Shown here: positions 34,931 to 43,444 of the stretch, in pieces
Layout: each line of letters opens with the position of its first letter
How positions within the stretch are numbered: the first letter of the stretch is position 1
Origin: Novosphingobium sp. EMRT-2
GTDB lineage: Bacteria > Pseudomonadota > Alphaproteobacteria > Sphingomonadales > Sphingomonadaceae
Assembly: GCF_005145025.1 (NCBI RefSeq)
Contig: NZ_CP039695.1
Coordinates: 1,917,501-1,981,500, forward strand
DNA length: 64,000 bases
Reading direction: 5' to 3'
Program-made: the position numbers and the translations under genes
The notes under the pieces: generated by a model
Database searches by the model: none
Seen by the model: the letters and a program-made list of their open reading frames with translations, nothing else
What the model was told of the DNA's origin: nothing

Positions 34931-35344
34931 ATGGAGAGGTTCGCAGAAATCATCGCGGCGCACGCGGGGCGCGAGGGGGCGTTGCTCCCGATATTGCACG
35001 ATGTGCAGGCCGCGTTCGGGCACGTTCCGGAAGAAGCGGAGCGCGCGATCGCGGCGGCGCTGAACCTGAGCCGCGCCGAAGTGCACGGGGTGGTGAGCTT
35101 CTACCACGATTTCCATGCCGAGGCCGACGCGCGGCCGGTGCTGAAGCTGTGCCGGGCCGAAGCCTGCCAGGCGCGCGGGGTGGACGCGCTGGCGGCGACG
35201 CTGCCCGAGCAGAACCGCGTGAAAGTCGAAACGGTCTATTGCCTGGGCCTGTGCAGCGTGGGGCCGAACGCGATGGTGGGCGGCAAGGTTCACGCGCGGC
35301 TCGATGGCGCGAAGCTCGCCGCGCTGGTGGAGTCGCTGGCATGA
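34931..35344 (+). CDS. fdsG: Formate dehydrogenase gamma subunit (NuoE-like)
   Basis: FdsG is the [2Fe-2S] subunit of the soluble NAD-dependent molybdenum formate dehydrogenase. The 137-residue NuoE-like protein contains its four cluster cysteines in two pairs, LCRAEACQARG and VYCLGLCSVGP, with the usual spacing of about 36-40 residues. It lacks part of the N-terminal helix found in longer homologues. The ATG at 34931 is taken because conserved sequence starts at once (MERFAEIIAAH); the frame is open further upstream through non-conserved sequence. Its stop overlaps the fdsB start. Confidence 0.92.
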   Translation: MERFAEIIAAHAGREGALLPILHDVQAAFGHVPEEAERAIAAALNLSRAEVHGVVSFYHDFHAEADARPVLKLCRAEACQARGVDALAATLPEQNRVKVETVYCLGLCSVGPNAMVGGKVHARLDGAKLAALVESLA

Positions 35345-36882
35345 CGGTGACGGTCCGCATTTCCGATGACGCGCTGGCGCTGGCCTGCGGGGCCGACGAG
35401 GTCGCCGCCGCGTTCGCGAAGGCCGGCTGCACGGTCGAACGGGTGTCGAGCTGGGGGATGCACTGGCTGGAGCCGCTGGCCGAGATCGACGGCGCGGGAT
35501 ATGGCCCGCTGACGGCGGACGACGTGCCCGCCGTGCTCGCCGGCACGAGCCCGCTCGGCATCGGCCCGATCGCCGAACACCCCTTCATCGCCCGCCAGCA
35601 GCGCTTCACGTTCGCGCGCGCCGGCAAGACCAGGCCGCTGAACCTGGGCGACTACGCCGCCAGCGGCGGCTGGGCGGGCCTGCGCAAGGCGCACGACATC
35701 GGCGCCGAGGCGACGATCGCCGAAGTCACCGCATCGGGCCTGCGCGGGCGCGGCGGCGCGGGCTTTCCGGCGGGGATCAAGTGGACCACCGTGGCCAAGG
35801 CGAAAGCGGCGCAGAAGTACGTGGTCTGCAACGCCGACGAGGGCGACAGCGCCACCTTTGCCGACCGCATGGTGATGGAAGGCGATCCCTTCATGCTGAT
35901 CGAGGGCATGGCGATCGCCGCCTATGCCGTCGGCGCGACCCGGGGCTACGTCTATATCCGCAGCGAATATCCGCACGCGATCGCCAAGATGGAAGCGGCG
36001 GTGCGCGCCTGCGCGCACATCATCGCGCCGTTCGTGCTGGAAGTGCGCACGGGGGCCGGCGCCTATGTCTGCGGCGAGGAGACCTCGCTGCTCAACAGCC
36101 TGGAAGGCAAGCGCGGCGAAGTGCGCGCCAAGCCGCCGCTGCCCGCGCTGGAAGGGCTGTTCGGCAAGCCCACCGTGGTCAACAACGTGCTGACGCTGGC
36201 GGCGGTGCCATGGATTCTGGCGCACGGCGGCACGGCCTATGCGGCAGTCGGCTTCGGCCGGTCGAAAGGCACGATGCCGATCCAGCTGGCCGGCAACGTG
36301 AAGCACGGCGGCCTGTTCGAAGTCGGCTTCGGCATCACGCTGGGCGAACTGGTCAACGAAATCGGCGGTGGCACGGCCAGCGGCCGGCCGGTGCGCGCGG
36401 TGCAGGTCGGCGGGCCGCTGGGCGCCTACCACCCGCCTTCCGACTTCCACCTGCCGTTCGATTACGAGAGCTTCGCCGCCGCCGACGGGCTGATCGGCCA
36501 CGCCGGCCTCACCGTGTTCGACGATACCGCCGACATGAGTGCGCAGGCCCGCTTCGCCATGGAGTTCTGCGCGGCGGAAAGCTGCGGCAAGTGCACGCCC
36601 TGCCGCATCGGCAGCACGCGCGGGGTGGAACTGATCGACCGCATCCGCGCCCGCGCCCCGCGCGCCGCCGACGCGGTGGAGCGGCTGCCCCAGACGCACA
36701 ATGCGCGCAAGGGCGCGCGCACGCTGGCCGAGGAAATCACCCTGCTCGAAGACCTGTGCGAAACGATGAAGTTCGGCTCGCTCTGCGCGCTGGGCGGGTT
36801 CACGCCCTATCCCGTGCTGTCCGCGCTCAGGCACTGGCCAGAAGACTTCGGGGCGGCGCTTCCGGCGGAAGCGGCGGAATGA
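35341..36882 (+). CDS. fdsB: Formate dehydrogenase beta subunit (NuoF-like)
   Basis: FdsB is the NAD-reducing, FMN-containing subunit. The 513-residue protein has an N-terminal thioredoxin-like part (about 1-110) and a NuoF domain with GLRGRGGAGFPAGIKW for FMN/NAD, CNADEGDSATFADR, GAYVCGEETSLLNS and the [4Fe-4S] motif ESCGKCTPCRIG near residue 420. ATG at 35341 overlaps the fdsG stop by 4 bases. Electrons pass from FdsA through clusters and FdsG to NAD here. Confidence 0.96.
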   Translation: MTVTVRISDDALALACGADEVAAAFAKAGCTVERVSSWGMHWLEPLAEIDGAGYGPLTADDVPAVLAGTSPLGIGPIAEHPFIARQQRFTFARAGKTRPLNLGDYAASGGWAGLRKAHDIGAEATIAEVTASGLRGRGGAGFPAGIKWTTVAKAKAAQKYVVCNADEGDSATFADRMVMEGDPFMLIEGMAIAAYAVGATRGYVYIRSEYPHAIAKMEAAVRACAHIIAPFVLEVRTGAGAYVCGEETSLLNSLEGKRGEVRAKPPLPALEGLFGKPTVVNNVLTLAAVPWILAHGGTAYAAVGFGRSKGTMPIQLAGNVKHGGLFEVGFGITLGELVNEIGGGTASGRPVRAVQVGGPLGAYHPPSDFHLPFDYESFAAADGLIGHAGLTVFDDTADMSAQARFAMEFCAAESCGKCTPCRIGSTRGVELIDRIRARAPRAADAVERLPQTHNARKGARTLAEEITLLEDLCETMKFGSLCALGGFTPYPVLSALRHWPEDFGAALPAEAAE

Positions 36883-36898
36883 GCGGCCGTGTCGCGCG

Positions 36899-36927
36899 CG
36901 ACCTGAGCTTGTCGAAGCACGCGCGCC
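36899..36927. repeat. Single degenerate family B arm
   Basis: The stretch acctgagcttgtcgaagcac matches one arm of the family B repeat with a few changes and has no partner arm. It lies in the 64-base gap between fdsB and mobA. Confidence 0.5.
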
Positions 36928-36946
36928 AACGCCGGCCGCGCACGCC

Positions 36947-37480
36947 ATGATCCTCGGCGCGGTCCTGGCCGGCGGGCAATCCTCGCGCTTCGGCAGTGAC
37001 AAGGCGCTGGCCGAACTCGCTGGCCGCACCCTGCTGGCCCGCGCGGTGGAAGCGCTGCAGGCGCAGTGCGACGCGGTGGTGGTGGTGGGGCGAAAGGATG
37101 CCCCGGTACCGACCCTGCCCGACCGCCCGCGCCCTGGCATGGGGCCGCTGGGCGGCATCGCGGCGGCGCTGCACCACGCGGCGGACGCGGGCTACGACGC
37201 CGTGCTGACCTGCCCGGTCGATGCGGCGGGGCTGGCCGGCACCGTGGCCGCCGACCTCGCCCCTTCGCCCGCCTATTGCGCGGACCAGCCGGTGATCGGC
37301 CTGTGGCCGGTCAGCGCCCGCGCGCCGCTCGACGCGATGCTGGCGGGCAACGGCAAGCATTCGATGCGCGCCTTTGCCGGGCTGATCGGCGCGCGGGCTG
37401 TGCAACTTCCTGTCCTTCCTGCTAATATCAATACACCGGCGGACCTCGAGTCCGCGGAGAGGCGATCCCATGGGTTATGA
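36947..37480 (+). CDS. mobA: Molybdenum cofactor guanylyltransferase
   Basis: MobA transfers GMP to molybdopterin to give the guanine dinucleotide cofactor used by FdsA. The 177-residue protein shows the nucleotidyltransferase signature AVLAGGQSSRFGSDKAL at residues 5-21, RPGMGPLGGIAAAL, and the metal Asp in LTCPVDAAGL. It is slightly shorter than the E. coli enzyme. It sits inside the fds operon between fdsB and fdsA and overlaps fdsA by 11 bases, so cofactor maturation is produced with the enzyme. Confidence 0.93.
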   Translation: MILGAVLAGGQSSRFGSDKALAELAGRTLLARAVEALQAQCDAVVVVGRKDAPVPTLPDRPRPGMGPLGGIAAALHHAADAGYDAVLTCPVDAAGLAGTVAADLAPSPAYCADQPVIGLWPVSARAPLDAMLAGNGKHSMRAFAGLIGARAVQLPVLPANINTPADLESAERRSHGL

Positions 37481-40322
37481 GCGTCAGGCCGATTTCGGCA
37501 CTCCGGAAGTCCGTTCCGACACGCAGGTCACCTGCACGATCGACGGGCGCGCGGTAACGGTGCCCGCCGGCACCACCGTGATGCGCGCGGCGGCGCTGAC
37601 CGGCGGGGCCATCCCCAAGCTCTGCGCCACCGACAACGTCAAGCAGTTCGGCTCGTGCCGGATGTGCCTTGTCGAGATCGACGGGATGCGCGGCACGCCC
37701 GCCTCCTGCACCACGCCCGTGGCCGAAGGGATGACCGTCCACACCCAGACCCCGCGCCTGCAGAAGCTGCGCAAGGGGGTGATGGAACTCTACATCTCCG
37801 ACCACCCGCTCGATTGCCTGACCTGCAGCGCCAACAACGATTGCGAGTTGCAGGATACCGCCGCGCAAGTGGGCCTGCGCGACGTGCGCTATGGCTATGC
37901 GGGCGAGAACCACCTCGATCAGCCGGCCGATACCTCCAACCCCTATTTCGATTTCGATCCGTCGAAGTGCATCGTCTGTTCGCGCTGCGTGCGCGCGTGC
38001 GAGGAAGTGCAGGGCACCTTTGCGCTGACCATCGACGGGCGCGGCTTCGGCTCGAAAGTCTCGGCCGGCCTCGCCTCGGACAGCTTCCTCTCGTCCGAAT
38101 GCGTCTCGTGCGGAGCCTGCGTGCAGGCCTGCCCGACCGCGACCTTGCAGGAAAAGGCAGTCAAGGAGATCGGCAAGCCCGAACGCGCCGTCGTCACCAC
38201 CTGCGCCTATTGCGGGGTGGGCTGCACCTTCCGCGCCGAGATGCGCGGCGAACAGTTGGTGCGCATGGTGCCGTGGAAGGACGGCAAGGCCAACCGCGGC
38301 CACTCCTGCGTCAAGGGCCGCTTCGCCTGGGGCTATGCCCAGCACCAGGACCGCATTCTCAAGCCGATGATCCGCGCGAGCATCGACGAACCCTGGCGGG
38401 AAGTGAGCTGGGAAGAGGCGCTTGGACACACCGCGCGCGAACTGAAGCGGATTGAGGAAAAGTACGGCCGGCAGGCGCTGGGCGGCATCACTTCCAGCCG
38501 CTGCACCAACGAGGAGACCTTCCTCGTCCAGAAGCTGATCCGCGCCGGCTTCGGCAACAACAACGTCGATACCTGCGCGCGCGTCTGCCATTCGCCCACC
38601 GGCTATGGCCTGAAGACCACGTTCGGCACCTCGGCCGGCACGCAGGACTTCGATTCGGTCGAGGATTCGGACGTGATCCTGGTGATCGGCGCCAACCCCA
38701 CCGATGGGCACCCGGTGTTCGGCAGCCGCATGAAGAAGCGGCTGCGCCAGGGCGCCAAGCTGATCGTGATCGATCCGCGCCGCACCGATCTGGTGCGCAG
38801 CCCCCATGTCACGGCGGACTACCACCTGCCGCTGCGCCCCGGCACCAACGTGGCGGTGCTGACCGCGCTCGCCCACGTGATCGTCACCGAAGGCCTCGCC
38901 GACGAAGCCTTCGTGCGCGAACGCTGCGACTGGGACGAATACCGCCACTGGGCCGATTTCGTGTCCGACGCGCGGCACAGCCCAGAATTCCTCGAACCTG
39001 TCACCGGCGTTCCCGCCGAAGCCTTGCGCGGCGCGGCGCGGCTCTTCGCCACGGGCGGCAACGGGGCCATTTATTACGGCCTGGGCGTGACCGAGCATTC
39101 GCAGGGTTCGTCCACCGTCATGGCCATCGCCAACCTCGCCATGGCCACGGGCAACATCGGCCGTCGCGGCGTGGGCGTGAACCCCCTGCGCGGGCAGAAC
39201 AACGTGCAGGGCGCCTGCGACATGGGCAGCTTCCCGCACGAGCTGTCGGGCTATCGCCATGTCTCCGATGCCGGCGCGCGCGCGCTGTTCGAGGCCGAAT
39301 GGGGCGTGAAGATCGATCCCGAGCCGGGTCTGCGCATCCCCAACATGCTCGACGCCGCGACCGACGGCGTGTTCAAGGCGCTCTACATCCAGGGCGAGGA
39401 CATCCTCCAGTCGGACCCGGATACGAAGCACGTTTCGGCCGGCCTCGCCGCGATGGAATGCGTGATCGTCCACGACCTGTTCCTCAACGAGACCGCCAAC
39501 TACGCCCACGTGTTCCTGCCGGGATCGAGCTTCCTCGAGAAGAACGGCACGTTCACCAACGCCGAACGCCGCATCCAGCCGGTGCGCAAGGTGATGGAAC
39601 CGCTGAACGGGTACGAGGACTGGCAGGTCACGCAGGAACTGGCGCGCGCGATCGGGCTGGACTGGAACTACACCCATCCCAGCGAGATCATGGACGAGAT
39701 CGCGCGGCTGACGCCGACGTTCTCCGGCGTGAACTATGCCCGGCTCGATGCCGAGGGATCGCTGCAATGGCCGGTCAACGCCGCCGCCCCCGATGGCTCG
39801 CCGATCATGCACGTTGATGGCTTCGTGCGCGGCAAGGGCAAGTTCGTGGTCACCGACTACGTGCCCACCGACGAGCGCACCGGCCCGCGCTTCCCGCTGC
39901 TGCTGACCACCGGCCGCATCCTCTCGCACTACAACGTCGGCGCGCAGACGCGGCGCACCGCCAATGTCGCGTGGCATCCCGAGGACCTGCTCGAAATGCA
40001 CCCGACCGACGCCGAAAACCGGGGCGTGAAGTCTGGCGACTGGGTCCGCCTCGCCAGCCGCGCGGGCGAGACCACGCTGCGCGTGACCGTGACCGACCGC
40101 GTCGCGCCTGGTGTCGTCTATACCACCTTCCACCACCCGGCGACGCAGGCCAACGTCGTCACCACCGACTATTCCGACTGGGCCACCAACTGCCCCGAAT
40201 ACAAGGTCACCGCCGTGCAGGTCACCCCCAGCAACGGCCCGACCGACTGGCAGGAGGGCTACGAGGAACTCACCCGCCGCTCGCGCCGGATCGAGGGCAG
40301 CGCGATGGAGGCCGCCGAATGA
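37470..40322 (+). CDS. fdsA: Formate dehydrogenase alpha (catalytic) subunit
   Basis: FdsA oxidises formate to CO2 at a bis-MGD molybdenum centre. The 950-residue protein begins with a [2Fe-2S] domain (GSCRMCLVEIDG), a His-Cys3 cluster region (ISDHPLDCLTCSANNDCEL), two [4Fe-4S] motifs (CIVCSRCVRACEE, CVSCGACVQACPT), then the molybdopterin domain with its cluster CAYCGVGC. The Mo-ligand Cys is in NVDTCARVCHSPT, followed by the catalytic His. The MGD-binding end has HHPATQANVVTTDYSDW. It overlaps mobA by 11 bases upstream and fdsD by 4 bases downstream. Confidence 0.97.
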   Translation: MGYERQADFGTPEVRSDTQVTCTIDGRAVTVPAGTTVMRAAALTGGAIPKLCATDNVKQFGSCRMCLVEIDGMRGTPASCTTPVAEGMTVHTQTPRLQKLRKGVMELYISDHPLDCLTCSANNDCELQDTAAQVGLRDVRYGYAGENHLDQPADTSNPYFDFDPSKCIVCSRCVRACEEVQGTFALTIDGRGFGSKVSAGLASDSFLSSECVSCGACVQACPTATLQEKAVKEIGKPERAVVTTCAYCGVGCTFRAEMRGEQLVRMVPWKDGKANRGHSCVKGRFAWGYAQHQDRILKPMIRASIDEPWREVSWEEALGHTARELKRIEEKYGRQALGGITSSRCTNEETFLVQKLIRAGFGNNNVDTCARVCHSPTGYGLKTTFGTSAGTQDFDSVEDSDVILVIGANPTDGHPVFGSRMKKRLRQGAKLIVIDPRRTDLVRSPHVTADYHLPLRPGTNVAVLTALAHVIVTEGLADEAFVRERCDWDEYRHWADFVSDARHSPEFLEPVTGVPAEALRGAARLFATGGNGAIYYGLGVTEHSQGSSTVMAIANLAMATGNIGRRGVGVNPLRGQNNVQGACDMGSFPHELSGYRHVSDAGARALFEAEWGVKIDPEPGLRIPNMLDAATDGVFKALYIQGEDILQSDPDTKHVSAGLAAMECVIVHDLFLNETANYAHVFLPGSSFLEKNGTFTNAERRIQPVRKVMEPLNGYEDWQVTQELARAIGLDWNYTHPSEIMDEIARLTPTFSGVNYARLDAEGSLQWPVNAAAPDGSPIMHVDGFVRGKGKFVVTDYVPTDERTGPRFPLLLTTGRILSHYNVGAQTRRTANVAWHPEDLLEMHPTDAENRGVKSGDWVRLASRAGETTLRVTVTDRVAPGVVYTTFHHPATQANVVTTDYSDWATNCPEYKVTAVQVTPSNGPTDWQEGYEELTRRSRRIEGSAMEAAE

Positions 40323-40546
40323 GCAGCCACACGCCCGAAAAGCTCGCCTACATGGCCAACCAGATCGCCCGAAACCTCGCGCTCGAACCCGATGCGGTCG
40401 GCATGGTCGCCCAGCACATCCAGGACTTCTGGACCCCGCGCATGAAGCACATGGCCTGCGCCCTCGACGGCGCGGCGCTGGACCCCGTCGCCCGCGAAGC
40501 GCTCGCCCGGCTGGCCGGGCAGTACGGCGCCGCCGCCGCGTCCTGA
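40319..40546 (+). CDS. fdsD: Formate dehydrogenase delta subunit
   Basis: FdsD is a small accessory subunit found with soluble NAD-dependent formate dehydrogenases and needed for full activity in some species. This 75-residue protein shows the family pattern YMANQIARNLA and HIQDFWTPRMKHMA. Its ATG overlaps the fdsA stop (ATGA), and its TGA overlaps the fdhD ATG. It contains two Met- and His-rich helices and one Cys. Confidence 0.93.
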   Translation: MSSHTPEKLAYMANQIARNLALEPDAVGMVAQHIQDFWTPRMKHMACALDGAALDPVAREALARLAGQYGAAAAS

Positions 40547-41334
40547 TGTCCAGCCCGGACGGCGCGCGCGCGTTTCCGTTTCGCGAACATTTCGCCGATG
40601 GCCGGCCGCCGCGCGCGATCGACCGCGCGCTGGCGGTGGAAGCGCCCGTCGCGATCGAGATCAACGGCATCGGCTATGCCGTGATGATGGCGACGCCCAC
40701 CGATCTTGAAGACTACGCGCTGGGCTTCTGCCTGTCGGAACAGCTCATCGCTGCGCCGGACGAGTTCCATTCGGCCGACGCGCACGCGATCGACGGCGGC
40801 GGCTGGATGCTGCGCGTGCAGATCGCGCCGTCCCGCGCCGCGCCCCTGCTCGATCGCGCACGGCTGCGGCTGGCCGAGGGCAGTTGCGGGCTGTGCGGGA
40901 TCGAAAGCCTGGAACAGGTGCTGCGCCCGCTGCCGCAGGTCACGGCGCGCATAACCGTGGAGGATGCCGCCGTGTTCGCGGCGCTGGCCGCGCTGCCGGA
41001 CCATCAGCCGCTGGGCGAGGCGACGCGCGCCGCCCACGCCGCCGCGTTCTGCGCGCCCGATGGCACGATCCTGGCCGCGCGCGAGGATGTCGGCCGCCAC
41101 AACGCCTTCGACAAGCTGGTCGGCGCGCTGGCGCACCAGGGATGGTCGCCCGCCGCAGGCTTCGTCGTGCTGACCGCGCGGTGCAGCTACGAACTGGTGC
41201 AGAAGGCGGTGATCGCGGGCTTTCCGCTGCTGGTCACCGTCTCGGCCGCCTCGACCATGGCGACGGAGCGCGCCGCCGCGCACGGGCTGCGGCTGTACAG
41301 CCTTGCGCGCGGAGACAGCCTGCTCGAGTCCTGA
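40546..41334 (+). CDS. fdhD: Formate dehydrogenase accessory sulfurtransferase FdhD
   Basis: FdhD passes sulfur from a cysteine desulfurase to the molybdenum centre of formate dehydrogenase. The 262-residue protein has the functional Cys pair in GSCGLCGIESLE (near residue 110), the MGD-binding region AREDVGRHNAFDKLVGAL, and VSAASTMATERA. It starts with the TGATG overlap after fdsD and closes the operon fdsG-fdsB-mobA-fdsA-fdsD-fdhD. The equivalent Cupriavidus gene is called fdsC. Confidence 0.95.
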   Translation: MSSPDGARAFPFREHFADGRPPRAIDRALAVEAPVAIEINGIGYAVMMATPTDLEDYALGFCLSEQLIAAPDEFHSADAHAIDGGGWMLRVQIAPSRAAPLLDRARLRLAEGSCGLCGIESLEQVLRPLPQVTARITVEDAAVFAALAALPDHQPLGEATRAAHAAAFCAPDGTILAAREDVGRHNAFDKLVGALAHQGWSPAAGFVVLTARCSYELVQKAVIAGFPLLVTVSAASTMATERAAAHGLRLYSLARGDSLLES

Positions 41335-41361
41335 CCGGCCACATCTTGGCCGGCCGCGTCT

Positions 41362-41703
41362 TCAGGCCATCCGCGCCAGCGCGTCTTCCAGAGCCGCCAT
41401 CGAAACCGGCTTGGACAGCAGCGGCGCATCGGGCGCGCCCGTGCCGGCGTCCAGCGTGGCGTGGCCGCTGAGATAGCAGAACGGAATGCCGGCGTCGCGC
41501 AACTGCCGCGCGACGGGAACCGAATTGCCGTCGCTGCCCAGCGAAAAGTCCAGCAGCGCCGCTTCCACCGGGTTGTCCGTCAGCAGGCTCAGCGCGTGTT
41601 CGGCGCTGGCGGCCGGCCCGATCACCTCATGCCCCAGATCGGCCAGGCTTTCCTCCAGCATCATGGCGAGCAACGGCTCATCTTCGACCACCAGCACGCG
41701 CAT
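41362..41703 (-). CDS. Single-domain response regulator (receiver)
   Basis: The 113-residue product is only a CheY-like receiver domain. The acidic pair is in LVVEDEPLLA, the phospho-acceptor Asp in AALLDFSLGSDG (near residue 52), and the signature Lys in LLSKPVSM. No output domain and no adjacent kinase are present, so it would act through protein contact or a phosphorelay. Receivers of this type in alphaproteobacteria often belong to HWE-kinase or general-stress relays. It converges with fdhD and is divergent from the TonB-like gene. Confidence 0.9.
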   Translation of the reverse strand: MRVLVVEDEPLLAMMLEESLADLGHEVIGPAASAEHALSLLTDNPVEAALLDFSLGSDGNSVPVARQLRDAGIPFCYLSGHATLDAGTGAPDAPLLSKPVSMAALEDALARMA

Positions 41704-41796
41704 GTCTGTTCCCCTGGCGGTCGTCGCCGCGTCCCCGTTCCGGTGGGATACTGCATTGCGATGAAAACGGATACAATCCCATTGGGTGACTAACAT

Positions 41797-42591
41797 ATGA
41801 GGGTCCACAGCGTTAACATGAGTCCGCCGGTGACCCCGCCAATGCCCTCGGCCCCGTCCGCTCCGGCCCGTTTCGACACGGCGCCGGGGCTGGATCGCCG
41901 CGCGCGGCTGGGCGTGGCGCTGGGCGTGGCCGTGCTGCACGCGCTGGCGATCTGGGCGGTGGTGCGGGCGTTCGGCGGCCTGCCCGCGGTGCTGCGCGAG
42001 GTGGGGCTCGAATCGGTCGTGGCCGCCTACGACGTTCCTCTCGACAAACCGCCGCCGTCGGCGACCGCCACGACCACCGAGCCCGAAGGCGCGGAAGGAG
42101 CATCGGGCCGCAAGGCGAAACCGCGCGAAATCGTGGCCGCGCCCGCCCGGATCCCCAACAAGGCGCCACCGGCCGCCCCGGCCGCGTCGACCGGCAACGA
42201 TACCCGCTCCGGCGCCACCGCGGCGGGCGCCGGCACAGGCGGGGGAGCGGCGGGCGGTGGCACCGGCAACGGTGGCAACGGCAACGGCGCGGGCGGGCGC
42301 TTTGTGGCGCAGAAGGCGGTCAAGATCGCCGGCGACATCACCTCCGCCCGCGATTATCCGGCCACCTCGCGCACCAGCCGGCTGGGTACCAGCGTGATCG
42401 TCGCGCTGGTGGTCGGAACCGACGGCCGGGTGAAGGGCTGCACGGTGCGCAAGCGCAGCGGCGATCCCGAGGCCGATGGCATCACCTGCCGCCTTGCCAT
42501 CGACCGCTTCCGGTTTCGCCCCGCGCTCGACCAGAACGGCGATCCGCTGGAATCGGTCTATGGCTGGGAGCAGCGCTTCTTCGCGCCCTGA
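41797..42591 (+). CDS. TonB-family energy transducer-like protein
   Basis: The 264-residue protein has one N-terminal helix (LGVALGVAVLHALAIWAVV), a Pro/Ala/Gly-rich periplasmic linker (about residues 75-165, with a GTGGG-type stretch), and a C-terminal TonB-like domain: ITSARDYPATSRTSRLGTSV and RFRFRPALDQNGDPL. Two Cys (KGCTVRKR, GITCRLA) sit in that domain, as in many sphingomonad TonB paralogues. No ExbB/ExbD genes adjoin. ATG at 41818 is an alternative start. It likely energises an outer-membrane receptor encoded elsewhere. Confidence 0.83.
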   Translation: MRVHSVNMSPPVTPPMPSAPSAPARFDTAPGLDRRARLGVALGVAVLHALAIWAVVRAFGGLPAVLREVGLESVVAAYDVPLDKPPPSATATTTEPEGAEGASGRKAKPREIVAAPARIPNKAPPAAPAASTGNDTRSGATAAGAGTGGGAAGGGTGNGGNGNGAGGRFVAQKAVKIAGDITSARDYPATSRTSRLGTSVIVALVVGTDGRVKGCTVRKRSGDPEADGITCRLAIDRFRFRPALDQNGDPLESVYGWEQRFFAP

Positions 42592-42672
42592 TGCGCCGAT
42601 TATCCGCGCGGCATCCGGTAATTCGTATCCCCGCCCCTTGCGGCCGTGCGCGCTTGCCGCGAAACTGGGGCC

Positions 42673-43116
42673 ATGATCGCGCAGACCATCCAGCTCGCGC
42701 TCGCCCCGGTTTTCGTGCTGGTGGCGATCGGCAACATCATGAACATCCTGACCACGCGGCTGGGCCGGATCGTCGACCGTTCGCGCGCGCTGCAGAAGCT
42801 GCACGCCGAAACGCACGGGGCGGAGCACGATCGCGTGGTGGTGGAACTGCGCTATGTCGACCGGCGCATCCAGCTGATCGGCCACGCCCTGCTGCTGCTG
42901 GTCTGCTCGGGGCTGGCCATTGGGGTCACCGTCGGCACGCTGTTCATCGGCGATATCAACGGGTTCGAGCTGCGCCACGTCACCAGCGTCACGTTCTTCC
43001 TCGCCATCGCCCTGCTGATGGTGGCGCTGATCTACCTGCTGCTCGAAACCCGGCTGGTGGCGCAGACGCTGCGGCTGCCGCAGGAACTGCTGGAACTGGA
43101 ACGCCGCGACCTGTGA
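42673..43116 (+). CDS. DUF2721 membrane protein
   Basis: The 147-residue protein has three hydrophobic segments: an N-terminal helix (LALAPVFVLVAIGNIMNIL), then RLGRIVDRSRALQKLHAE, which is the family's conserved basic block, and two helices near the middle and end (LLLLVCSGLAIGVTVGTLF, VTFFLAIALLMVALIYLLL). This fits DUF2721, of unknown function. ATG 42673 is preferred since upstream codons are non-conserved. It converges with the PHA-granule-related gene. Confidence 0.82.
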   Translation: MIAQTIQLALAPVFVLVAIGNIMNILTTRLGRIVDRSRALQKLHAETHGAEHDRVVVELRYVDRRIQLIGHALLLLVCSGLAIGVTVGTLFIGDINGFELRHVTSVTFFLAIALLMVALIYLLLETRLVAQTLRLPQELLELERRDL

Positions 43117-43138
43117 GCGGCTGACCCCGGCGAAACGG

Positions 43139-43444
43139 TCAGGCCAGCAGCTTCTCGCCCTTTTCGCGGATCACGCCCTCGATCATCCGCCGCGCGAAGC
43201 CGAGGCCATCGGGCATCGTCACGTCGATCACCAGTTCCGCCTCTTCCAGCGTGACCGCGCAGGGGACGGTGAAGCCCATCGCCGATACGTCCATGGCCAG
43301 ATGATCCTCGTCGCGCCAGGTCATGTCGACCGAGGCGAGGCTGCCGAGCATGTCGCTGGCCTTGGCTGAAGCCTTGCCGGCCTTCTCCTGCATCCGGCGG
43401 CGCACCTCGTCCTTGCCAAGCGAATGGGGAATGGCGACGCGCAT
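43139..43444 (-). CDS. Polyhydroxyalkanoic acid system family protein
   Basis: This 101-residue protein has the short PHA_gran_rgn-type pattern: MRVAIPHSLGKDEVRRRM at the start, VDMTWRDEDHLAMDVSAMG in the middle and ARRMIEGVIREKGEKLLA at the end. Such proteins are named for association with PHA granule regions, but the mechanism is not known. It overlaps the XpaC-like gene by one base (TGATG) and is the last gene of a telA-xpaC-PHA string. No PHA synthase is in the window. Confidence 0.75.
   Translation of the reverse strand: MRVAIPHSLGKDEVRRRMQEKAGKASAKASDMLGSLASVDMTWRDEDHLAMDVSAMGFTVPCAVTLEEAELVIDVTMPDGLGFARRMIEGVIREKGEKLLA

Noticed and set aside
37428..40670. A 1080-residue minus-strand frame opposite fdsA
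   Set aside because: fdsA carries complete Fe-S and molybdopterin motifs on the plus strand; the antisense product has no motif and no ribosome site.
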